A DNA stretch of 64,000 nucleotides from contig JAQGBZ010000020.1 of the NCBI GenBank assembly GCA_034687125.1, forward strand, positions 310,001 to 374,000, written 5' to 3'. Of this stretch, positions 47,901 through 57,924 are shown piece by piece. Source of the DNA: Neelides folsomi. Lineage: Eukaryota > Arthropoda > Collembola > Neelipleona > Neelidae. Made by a program: the position numbers and the translations under genes. The notes below the pieces were generated by a model. That model saw only the letters and a list, made by a program, of their open reading frames with translations. It was not told where the DNA came from and searched no databases. How positions within the stretch are numbered: position 1 is the stretch's first letter; every line of letters starts with the position of its first letter.

Positions 47901-50900
47901 AATAACCCATTTAGTCAAGCTTTATAACCCTTTCAAAATCCTCAAAGCAAAACATAAAAATCTTTACTTGTACAAAAACCAATGAGAGTTTTTTTTAAAC
48001 ATACTTTTATATTATTTAGTAGAGTTAAACACATTAGATTACTTTCGCATTATATAGTCAAGTTGAGGTTTTTCGCATTATTTAGTTGAGCTTTTTGTTT
48101 ATTTGGTTTTAGTTGAAGAAAAATGTAGGGAAAAAAGATTTTTAGTTTTTTAAATTAAAAGCTGGTGAGATGGTTGAAGATAGTGAGAGTTAAATGGAGA
48201 AATGAATGGAATTAGTTTGAAGAGGGGAAGAGATAGGAGTTGAGTGATGGGAATTGTGGAGAGTTCAGGAATTTCTCTATTTCCTAATAACTCCGATTTT
48301 TCAGTCGGAAATGAGGAGTCGTTCCCAGCTGCTCCGCAAAAACCCATCCACTCCAAACACTCCCACAACCAAAAAAGAATAATGAAAACAATTTCACTAA
48401 ATTATACTTTTAAAGACTTTAAAACTTCATTTTGATCTTTAACTTTTACATTTTTAACCATTTTTAACAAAAATTTAACTATCACTTGAATTGCACTAAC
48501 TATATGAACTAACATTGAATCCCATAAAGATTTTATCTTTAAATGATAAGATTTAAATGATGACAGATTTTAAAAAAATATAAAATAATTTAACTGATAA
48601 TAAAAATGTGAAATTAAATTTTTGCCTGTTGGTTTTGTTATGAAAAAAATTTTAGTTTTTGAATGGTCGACGTGTGGAGAAGTTTTATGTTTTGGGGTGA
48701 AAGTGTTGTAAATGTGAATTTGATGGAGGTTTTTGTGACTCTTGTCACGCCGAGGGTCTGAATCAGATGTGTTATGGATTTCACGAACTCCTCGTGGAAA
48801 GGGGAAGAATGATTTAATAAAGGTCGAAGGAGTTAATTGTGGGCGATGGAATTATGGATGAGTGGCGGATTCCTGCGAGTCCGCCAGGGAGATGAAAGAA
48901 AAGATTGACATCCCTCCAAATACCAAGCGTTGAGAACGTCTAGACATTCCCATTCCCAAAATTCCCTTTATTAATAGAAAACCCCCTCAACACAAAGAGA
49001 GAGAATCAATTGTTTCTTACAAACTCAAATATTCAAAAACAATTAATAATTATTTCCAATCTACTAAATCACTACAATCAAATAAAGTTCAAAATTACTC
49101 CTTTAAGTTAAAATTAATATTTCGATTTACAAAATATTTTAATTTAACATTTTTATTTGACAAAATATTTAAATTGTTTTGATTATTAATTTACGAGAAA
49201 ATCCCAATGTTTAGTACAATTAATTTAATTTTAATTTTGTCCTGAATAAATGTTGAATTTTGTATTGGGCTCGAGTTGGAAGTTTAAATTAAACGAAGTG
49301 AAGTTGAATTTCAAAAGTGTTTTTGAATAAGTGGAACGAACTCGGTTTTCGAATTCTGGTTGAGATTGTCGTCCTAAATGCATGGGATATTTGAGAGAGG
49401 AGGAAAATGCAAATTTGTCCTTATTTCTTCTTCGTCCCCTTCTTTGTGAGAGAGTTTCTGGGCAGGGCGTCTTTGAAACTCAACTTCTTGTTTTTCCTAT
49501 CGCTTTCCAAAAGGGTTGAGAGCTAAAGCCATGCAACAACTTTTTCATCCTTCCCTTCATCTTCCAAACTCAAAATGTCAACCTAAACTCCACACGAGGT
49601 CAACTCAAATCCCTTGACCAGAATTTATACAAATCCTCCATTTGAACAATTCCAAGTGTTTAAATTGAAGGTTCTTTGTTAAGAAGATCAATTAGCTCCA
49701 AACTCACGTCTTTCAATTTCAAATCCTCGCAATTACACAAATTACAAAATTACACTTTCAAGTTCTCTCCAAAGTTGAAGCGACGAGTGAAGGCAATTGA
49801 CAAAATTCCGAATTTCCTTCTCCATACACATTCACTTCATTTTACATTCACTTCTACAACATTTGTTTCTCTTATTTATGAGAAATCCAGCACTGAAAAT
49901 ACAAACTAAATATTAAGCATAATATCATGTATATCCATCTAATGTTAATATGTTAAGCTCCTGTGAAGATTATTGTATACCATACATATTATGTACACTT
50001 CTGTGCATAATGTATGCTATAATATATTTTTGTATGGAAGCTGTTCACATTTATTTGTTTTTGCGACATTGTGAGTATACCAATAGATATAATAATAAAG
50101 TATATGGTATGTGGTATAAGGAATAAGTTAATGGGAAAATAATTAAGTAAAGAGTTTGTAAGTTGGTTGGTTGTTGTAGGCGGAGCGTGTATGAGGAGGA
50201 GTGGTGGTTTATGCAAATGGTATTTGTGGTCTTTTTGATTGACAGCCGGTGGAGGGACGCAGAGGGCCGGCGGAGTTCCGCTGTCAATCAACTCCTCCAT
50301 TCCCCCAAACATCCTCCCGACTCAGCGAAACTGGAGATAAACCACAATGGGGGAGAGAGAAATGTAAATCCAGAGATAAACCCTCTCATCCTCAACACAC
50401 AAAAGACATTTCTAATCCCGCCGATAACAATCCCGCCGCCCCGATGCCCCGTCACTCAACACCCATTCATTCATTACTCCAAACATCCATCTAAAAATCT
50501 TTTTTCAAATATTCCTCCTTCCTACTTTTTTAACTCGACAATCTCAAAAGATACCTATAGTGTCTTTTAGTACCTAACGCCTAACATACCTAAGTAATTT
50601 AGTAGAGTATACATTATGTACGTATGTAAATGCCGTACATAAGTTCCATAGTCAAAGTATTAGAATAACATAAATACTATAAGATGAGGTCGGTTAAATT
50701 AAATTGTAATTAAAATGTTTATTAAATTTAAATATTAAAGATGTTTTCTAAATCTGATTATTTTTGTTTTTCAGATAATGGTATGCCTCGGAGATTGCGA
50801 ACAGCGTACACTAACACTCAGCTCCTTGAGTTGGAAAAGGAGTTCCATTTTAACAAGTACCTATGCAGACCGAGACGAATCGAAATTGCGGCCTCCCTCG

Positions 50901-52489
50901 ACCTCACAGAACGACAGGTCAAACACTCCCACATGTCTACTTGACTAATCACCAAACACAAAAAATATAACCCTCAAAATCTTAAACCCAATTTAAACAT
51001 TTCAACATCAATTTTGCTCTCCAAAGACATGCCCATTTCAAGCTATAGCAAGAATCAATAAAATAATTTTAATTAGACCTTTAGTATAATGAATGAACAA
51101 CCTTTAACTTTATTTTAATTTTAATACTGACATTGAGTTTAACTTTAAATTTCCCCACAGGTCAAAGTTTGGTTCCAAAATCGGCGTATGAAGCATAAAA
51201 GACAAACGTTGACAAAGTCGGGTGACGAAATGGAGACGAAGGAGAAGAAGGAAAAAGGCGGCGGGGACGACGACAAGAAAAGCTGCCATTCCTGCGAGTT
51301 TTCTCCTTCCCCTGAGAAAATCCCTCCTTCTCCGCAAAAGTCCGTCGACAACAACAATTCCACATTTTTCAAAGACAACAACGAGGCCTCGAAATCAAAC
51401 GAGGAAAAAGACAAAATCCCCCCACTCCCCCTCAACGTACCCCCAAATAACGGAATTCCCATTGGGGGGTCGTCCCTTTTAAACCCGCCGAGTTTGAATT
51501 CTCTCGTGGGGAATAATCCTCCGGTGAACAACTTGAACCAAAATCCCCTCTTGGGGAATCACACAGACATTAAAATGGACACCAAACCTCCGTTGTTGCC
51601 CCGAACCGAAACTTCCCTCAAGCTCAACAAACGCCCCGAGCTGCTCCACAAAGGAGCGAAAAAGGGCGGCCGTAGCGGGCTGAATCAAAACAGCGGGAAT
51701 TCAACAACTGGCGGGACTTTTTCCTACCACGGGAGTCAAAATTCGAATTTCAATGGCGGGCGTTTCAACAGTTCTGGTGGGATAATTGGAACTGTGAGGA
51801 AAGAGTCAGGGCGGTATTATTCAAATTCTTCCTCTTATTGCAATTATTCACAATATCCCGCCGACCCCAATTACTATAATTATTCAAATAGTCCCAGTGA
51901 ACCAATTCCACCGATTCCCACCACGACCCGCCCCGACCCGCCTTACAATTCTTCTGTCTTGGCCACCCCTACAAATCCGAATCCTCCCGCTTCCACAACT
52001 TTCCCCTACAATGGGAGTTATTACAACAATGCGAATAGCAACGGTACCGGGAATTATTACCCGCCTTCAGGAATCAATTATCCCAATTCCTATCCAACTC
52101 CTTCGCAATCCTCCAATCCAAGTTCTTACGGAGCCGGGAGTTCTTCTGTGGTTCCTCCAGCCCCAAATCCCGCCCCAGGGACGACGGGATCTTCGGGAGG
52201 AACCTACGCGGAATTTTTCCCTTCTTCCCAACAACACCACCAACAATTCCCAACGAGCTCTGGTAGTGAATCTTATTACGATGAAAACTACGCGGCCACG
52301 ACGACCACGACGAATCACTCGAACCAAACCCATCACCAACAACACCACAACTCAGCCGCAAACTACGGGGAATCTTACAATGCTAATTACAATTACTTTG
52401 ACTCTCAAGGGGAATCTTCCTCCTCGGATTTCAATTTCCTTTCTACGATGGCCACCGACTACGCTCCGGAGTATTATCAACTCTCTTGA
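44908..52489 (+). CDS. pb: Proboscipedia (Hox2) homeodomain protein
   Basis: There are three coding exons: 44908-45265 (or 45271), 50775-50917 and 51161-52489. They join in phases 1 and 0 to give 609 residues from ATG 44908. Exon 1 holds the pb-type motif [15 protein letters not shown] (residues 47-61; Drosophila pb has a similar block ending MAEFLN) and the hexapeptide in [11 protein letters not shown] (YPWM 104-107), which binds Extradenticle/PBX. The homeodomain spans residues 124-183: [19 protein letters not shown], then [18 protein letters not shown] and [18 protein letters not shown], all diagnostic of Hox2/pb. The last exon encodes a long region rich in Asn, Ser, Tyr and Pro, ending [12 protein letters not shown] 44910+63 (Met22, before NSSPGG) is an alternative start. 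A strong acceptor at 44898 means an upstream exon is likely. In insects pb specifies mouthpart (palp) identity. Same strand as Hox3. Confidence 0.95.
44909..44918 (+). promoter_or_regulatory. PREP/PBX-type 10-mer at the start of pb
   Basis: TGATTGACAG overlaps the first in-frame ATG of pb. It is identical to the site at 3757 and to the inverted pair at 50236/50281. Here it may be only a by-product of coding sequence. Confidence 0.2.
46130..46310. repeat. Degenerate repeat (aactaaatcctgtc units)
   Basis: Units such as gtactaaatcacgc, gaaactaaatcctgtc, aaactaaatcttgtcc and aaactaaaacctgtcc recur at irregular spacing. The last resembles caactaaaacctgcg at the end of the 35755-35930 array. Confidence 0.45.
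50236..50290. promoter_or_regulatory. Inverted pair of PREP/PBX-type sites in the pb intron
   Basis: TGATTGACAG at 50236-50245 and its exact reverse complement CTGTCAATCA at 50281-50290 face each other across 35 bp. The intervening DNA is GC-rich and contains ccggtgg and ccggcgg. The pair lies about 500 bp before the homeobox exon. TALE-family Hox cofactors bind this 10-mer, so an auto- or cross-regulatory element is a reasonable guess. Two perfect 10-mers in inverted orientation are unlikely by chance, although part of the symmetry could come from a small inverted repeat. Confidence 0.45.
50918..51160 (+). other. pb homeobox intron (243 bp)
   Basis: A phase-0 intron splits the homeobox between Gln44 and Val45 of the homeodomain (cgacag/gtcaaac and ccccacag/gtcaaag). 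Drosophila lab and pb carry an intron at this position, so it is ancestral. The ten bases acaggtcaaa occur at both junctions (50914-50923 and 51157-51166). If retained, the frame reads on for nine codons and stops, giving a protein without the recognition helix. Confidence 0.92.
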
Positions 52490-52621
52490 ATCCTTTTGTA
52501 AAGTCAGAGAAAATGAGATTTCTTCCCATTTTTTAAATCTTTAAAATTACAACAATCGAACCCATCATTTTTATCATTGAAATCATTTAAATTTTTTTAA
52601 ATGACTTACTGTTAGCTTTGG

Positions 52622-52627
52622 AATAAA
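52622..52627 (+). terminator. First poly(A) signal of pb
   Basis: AATAAA lies about 133 nt after the pb stop codon. Further AATAAA motifs occur at about 52846, 52969-52980 and 53287, so a longer 3' UTR is also possible. Confidence 0.4.
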
Positions 52628-52639
52628 TCTAAGGTTGTG

Positions 52640-55600
52640 ATTTGTCTGATACGAATTTCAAATATTTCACGTGTTGACTTTTCTGTATTTAATTATCTGA
52701 ATGTTCTTGTGATTTGAATTTTAATGTCGCTAGTAATTAAAATTTTAACGTTAGTTAAATTGTAATTGAGATTTTGACAATTGCTTTGTTTGACAGGATG
52801 TATACAATACTCATATTAATGTATAAGTACTTGTATGTATAATAATAAATACATAATGCATCACTTGCATAACAATTTAAGTATTTAATATGTAAAGCGT
52901 ATCTTACAATGTATTTAAATTAATGTACATTGTTCTCTTATAAAAATCCAATTTTGCTTCTTCGTTCGAATAATAAATAAAAAATGTATTTAAAGCGTAA
53001 AAGAGCAGTCGAATGAGATTTATTTAGTGGATGTAAAAATCGTACGTTAAATGTAAAAAAGGAACAAAGGGAAGAAATTAAAAATTCCCTCTTTTTAATA
53101 TTCATGAAGGTGAGCGCGGAGTTTGTTTAATTAGTCCAAAATGTTAATTGTTAAAAGCAGTTTTTAGAGATTTCAATCAGTAGATTTAATTTACCTGTGC
53201 GTAATCCACCAACCAAGACATTGGGGGGATTGAAAACCCCTCAAATTCCTCATCGTATTCTTCCCATGCAAGACATAAGTTTACATTCAATAAAAGCTGA
53301 ACTTCGACCAACATGAATTTCTTTTTTCATTGTGCATTTGACATCATTGCGCAGAGTTAAATGGCCCATTTTTCCTCCCTTAAAAAACACTCCACAACAC
53401 GGTTGAAAACATCTCTATATAACATCTCATATCATTATAACCCCTTTGAGTATCTACATACATATCTCATATATATCATCTGTTACATGATATTTATAAT
53501 ACATCTGCTATCACATACTTTATCAGGTTCATAAAACCCATATTGAACTTTGACATGAAAAATTCTTAATTACAACAACAGATATAAAATCACAACTATA
53601 TATATATTAAATCATAGATATTTTTGTTAAAAGGTTATTTTAGAGAAATTGGCAAAAAATGTATTTTATATGAAAAACATTATATTGTAATATTTCAATT
53701 TTGTATATTTGATTGTCAATGAATGGCGTCGCGGGTTGTTTCAGGTTGAGTTTGAAGAAGGTTTGTATTTGCATAATGGTTTCCCTGGGTATCGATTTGG
53801 GAGTGAGCGGAGAGATTAGACGGCTAATAGGCAAGTCCTTGACAAAAAGTGTGGAACTATCACCCCCCTTTTTCCCCACATGGCATTGGGGCGATACATC
53901 ATCCTCACATCCAGCTGCCAATACAATTTATGCATGTATGCATGACGCAGAGCTCCCTTGTTCTTCCTTTCCAAATCCGCCGGAGGAAAATGGAAATCCA
54001 TTCACTATCCCCTGAATTCATTTATTCCCCCCTCCATTTACTCCTCCTTTTGATTCCGCAAGAATTTAAAGCCCCTTTCTCCACTTTACTCTCCCGTTAT
54101 TCCCTTCCAAATCCGAAATGTCGAACTCGGCGATACAAAGATCCGAAACTCTGAAAGAAAATTGAAATTTCCAAAAAGGAAAGCTCGGGCGAAAAAGAGA
54201 AAGCAAAGATGATTTTAAATTTTAGAAGATTTGAATAAAATTATTAACAATTTTTAATTCTCTCCTTTAATGGAGATGAAGGAGTGGGGAAAAAGGAGCA
54301 ATTAAGAAAGAACAGAACTTTTAATTCAAATTTAGTGGAAGGTGAGGAAGGATGAAATTAGGGCTTATTAAATTACAAAGAGGTTCCCCAATTCAGTTCC
54401 CTCCTTCCTCGGAAAATGAAGTTTAATAATTCGGGGGAAAATGGAGGGCCGGACAGGTGAAATATATTTATCCAACACCCGGACTTAATCAGGACCAAAT
54501 AAACTTGTTAACTCCAATGTATGTTCAACATCAGGAATTTGTTCTTAATTTCGCATGGGACTCGGAGGAATTCTCTGTGAGTGGACCGGTTTTTGTAATG
54601 AACCTCCGGGGATTCGAAACAAACTCAGAATGGGCCAAGATGATGCATTATGACTTTCCCCTCCATTCAAAACACAAAATCTCCCCATTTACCTTCCATT
54701 TACAACTTATTAATGAAAAACAATTGAAACAACTTTCCTTTTTCATCTTCCTCCAATTCCATTAACTTAATGGCGTTTAAACAATAAATATTTAAATTAT
54801 AAACTCAATCTCAATCTAACTTTTATTTTAAGCCAAAATCGTTTTGTTTTAAAATTAATTAAACATTTAAATACAGTAGTAATTCTATAGTTAGTAATTT
54901 TAATATATAAATGATACTCATTGTCAGTATTTATGTAAAGTAAATAAATTTAAAGTAAAACGAGTGTTAAATAATAAAGAGTTAAATTGTATTAATTTGA
55001 GTTTATGTGTGAGGTATTTGATTGATGTGAGAACACTTGTAGTCCCTTCTTCCGTTTTTCTACATTCACTTTGGTCTGGTTGGAAGGGGTGTCGTAAATC
55101 AAGGTTAAACCGTCGTAATTGAGTTCCCACAGAGAGAGACGGCTACACTCTTTTAATGCGAGATTTATGGTTTGTTTATATCGTGTCATGCCCATCTCAA
55201 CTCCCACACGGCGCCGTCGTTCTCCTCGTCCTCCCCTTCGATTCATTATCAAATGTCACCCAGTTCAAAATAATTTTAATTAATATTCAATTCCCATTAC
55301 GATTTCATTAATCAATAAATGAATAAAATAACAACGTTAATCCCATTGCCCTTTTAGCAATATTTTTCAACATACCTATGTGAAAATCCATGAAATTGTT
55401 CATAACAAGTGGATTTAAAGAAAACAAACTTCTGTAAAAGATACAAATTGATTTGTAAAAAATGTGTTTTTATCAAAATGAATTATTTGATTTGAGATGA
55501 GATTGGATTGAATGGAGTTTGGGTTGAATGGGCCGGGAGATTTATGGAGGTGAAGTTGTCATTTTGACTCCTCGGGTTTGTGAAGGCGCCGAGCTGAGAG

Positions 55601-55965
55601 GAAAATGTTTAGAGAGCCACCGAGGAGGAACCAACAGCCACTCAATCCACACTAAATGGAAACAACCATGGGATAGATGGAGATCACAAAACTCAACACA
55701 TTCACAACCCTTTAGCCTTTAAACGAACCATCGTAAATCTCATTAAATGGCAAATGAATTTATTAAATATTAATTAAATTTAATCATTAAATTTTTATCG
55801 CAATAATTAATTCATAAAATAAAGCAGTTTGTAATAAAATTAAATTCTGTAACTGTAAGTCATTTTCATACAGATATAATATTTCGATTTCTTGACTTCT
55901 TAAAAGTCAAGAAAACATAAAAGTTTGCAACGGAAGTATGTTTGCCAATTAAATATTTGAAATAC
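52640..55965. other. Intergenic DNA between pb and REXO4
   Basis: The two genes converge here, so this stretch holds both 3' ends and no promoter that can be inferred. Skew islands switch near 53870, 54460, 55140 and 55600. A perfect 11-bp hairpin (tttcttgactt and aagtcaagaaa, 5-nt loop) lies at 55888-55914. The open frame near 54457 lacks an ATG at its start and any recognisable family. Confidence 0.55.
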
Positions 55966-55969
55966 AATA

Positions 55970-55975
55970 TTTATT
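55970..55975 (-). terminator. Poly(A) signal of REXO4
   Basis: TTTATT on the + strand is AATAAA on the - strand, 140 nt past the REXO4 stop codon. It is a plausible cleavage signal for that gene. Confidence 0.45.
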
Positions 55976-56114
55976 TAAAAGTCAATTTTAAACAATTTGA
56001 TTCATTGAATAGAATTAAGTAATTGAAGTTAAAGTTAGTTAAAAATAAACGTTACAGAATATGATAACTTTAAGGAAATGGCTTAAATGGAAGTTTGGAT
56101 ATTTAAGCTCGCCC

Positions 56115-57920
56115 CTATTTTGCTTTAATTTCCTCTACGGACTTTTCTTCCACTGATCCTTCCTTATTTTTTCCTTTTTTATTCTTCTTGCTTTGTCGTT
56201 TCAACTTGATGGCATCTTCCCAACGACGACGGTTTAAAAGGTACAGTTTCATAGCAGCTTGAGCATCTTGAATCTTAAAAATTAAAAACAATAAAGATTT
56301 TAATATAAAACTATTTAATTATACTAGAATGTATAAATGTATCAATTTATATAAAAATGCAGAATGATTAATTCTATATGATATAAAATAATATTGAATT
56401 CATTATGTCAAACCGAGTAAGTTTGAATATAAATATTATATTTATTAATACTTTAATTACCGAATTGTGTTCTCCAGATTGGATTTTAACATTTAAAAAT
56501 GTTTCCGTTAAAGTTCTTAGTGCGGGAGTCCTTCCTTTAAAAGCTTTACGAAAAAACCTGTAACAAATAAATTATAGATTTAATAATAAATACTATTTTA
56601 ATGCTGATATTTATAATGACTATGAAAATGGTGAGATTAAAAGTCCGACCAAAATATTTTCATTTCTACTAATGTAAATATTTTGGCGGTACTTTTTATC
56701 TCATCATATTATACTCGTTGAATTAGGTATAAATCTGAATAACATAAATATTAAATAAATATCTGAATAATATAATTATTATCTGTAATTACCTCGAAGT
56801 ATCTCTAATCTTATTCTTTGGGTGGGAGATGAAAAGAACTTTTAAATCGTGTTCAATTGCATGGCCCACTAAAATTCTTCCATTGAGAAGTTCGCTCGCT
56901 TTTTTCACAGCTTCTTCAAATGTCACAGCTAAATAAAATTGTTTAATGAATTAATTTTTAAAACAAATATATAAGTAAATATAATATCTGTAATATGTAT
57001 ATTATTTATATTGTAAGATCAAATTTTATAAATATGCTACTTAAATGCTATTCTTAAATTTTATTTCACTAAATCATAAAATTATTTAGAAAAGAATGTT
57101 CATTAATTTGATAAAATGGACAAATACCCTTTTCAAGATCTTGTTCCCGAATTCCACTAAATTGAGTTCTGTAATCTGTGACCTTCATTTTCGGCTTTAC
57201 GAACTTGTCATAAATACAATATCCATATTCATTTACGATTGAAACTCGTCCAAGAGCTGATTCCTTCATCGACCCGACCCCGACCATCTCACAGTCCATA
57301 GCCAAAGACCAAGTTCGGTTCGTAAACTGATCGCCCAAATTGTCGACTGGAGTTTTCAGCTCACCGTAGTGATTGTAATCGAAGAAGCCAAAATCATTTA
57401 GGCCGACCTTTGGAAGTTTGATTCGCTTCTTTTTCCCTTTTGACTCTTTAACTTCGGCCTTCAAATCAACTTTTTCTTTCATACCTGACTTCTCAGTCAC
57501 TTCATTTGTCATTTTTGGCCTTTTGCTTCGATACGCTGGTTTAATCACCTGTTTAAATAATTATATTAAATACTTTGTAAATATTTAGTGATCATTAAAT
57601 TTGATTAAATAAATATAAAGAACATAAATGACGAAAAAATAACCAAATTGATAAATACTACCTATGTAAAATATTTATATAAATGTGTAATTAACTCAAC
57701 CTTTGAGGCCAAAAGAAGTTTCCAATTTGACGAAGTTTCCTCGACCTTTTTTGGAAGGACCAAAATCGGCTTCTGTACTTTCGGTGTTGTAATTTGCGGA
57801 TTCGGGTAATTTCGCTTTCTCTTCTGCAAAATGAAAAATGGGTTAATTGCATTGTAAGAAACAAAAAATAAGTATTGGAATATTGATCATATTAAAAATA
57901 TAAATTTAATCCCTTACCAT
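56115..57920 (-). CDS. REXO4: RNA exonuclease 4 homologue (REXO4/REX4)
   Basis: Six coding exons on the - strand (57918-57920, 57701-57823, 57128-57548, 56793-56928, 56461-56557, 56115-56273) join through GT-AG introns to give 312 residues. The first coding exon contains only the ATG, followed at once by gtaagg; the next exon continues KRKRNYPNP. Family marks are SSNWKLL near residues 32-38, then the DEDDh exonuclease domain: LAMDCEMVGVG (Asp127, Glu129), GRILVGHAIEHDLKVL (Asp210), IRDT, and GEHNSIQDAQAAMKLY (His258, Asp263). All five catalytic residues are present. Basic Lys/Arg-rich stretches near both ends suggest nuclear or nucleolar targeting. Length is between yeast Rex4 (about 290) and human REXO4 (about 420). 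REX4 proteins are 3'-5' exonucleases linked to pre-rRNA processing. The gene converges on pb and is not functionally related to it. Confidence 0.94.
56630..56706. repeat. 77-bp fold-back element in a REXO4 intron
   Basis: Imperfect inverted repeats of about 33 bp, gtgagattaaaagtccgacc onward (56631-56663) and its partner ending ggtactttttatctcatc (56672-56705), are separated by about 8 nt. This compact structure is typical of very short fold-back MITEs. It lies in the intron between exons 4 and 5. No clear target duplication was identified. Confidence 0.7.
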
Positions 57921-57924
57921 TTAT

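Larger units (their letters stand above)
45266..50774 (+). other. First recognised pb intron (5.5 kb) with tandem donors
   Basis: The intron separates the YPWM exon from the homeobox exon. Two GT donors lie six bases apart: tcaag/gtaata at 45266 and aata/gtaagt at 45272. Both leave phase 1, giving Gln-Asp-Asn-Gly or Gln-Gly-Asn-Asn-Asn-Gly before the homeodomain. The acceptor is tttttcag at 50774. The interior holds skew islands (switch points near 45620, 46000, 46680, 47500, 48270, 48880, 49450 and 50270), a decayed repeat at 46130-46310, and tcgcattat-type repeats at about 48040-48090. Drosophila pb has microexons in this part of the gene; a microexon here cannot be excluded by eye. Confidence 0.85.

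Noticed and set aside
52067-52544. Overlapping frames on both strands within pb exon 3
   Set aside because: They are shadows of the Asn/Ser/Tyr-rich pb coding frame, which is joined to the homeobox by clear splice sites.
54457-54765. 102-residue open frame
   Set aside because: The frame begins with GTG rather than ATG, lies in a skew island, and shows no family resemblance despite a protein-like start.
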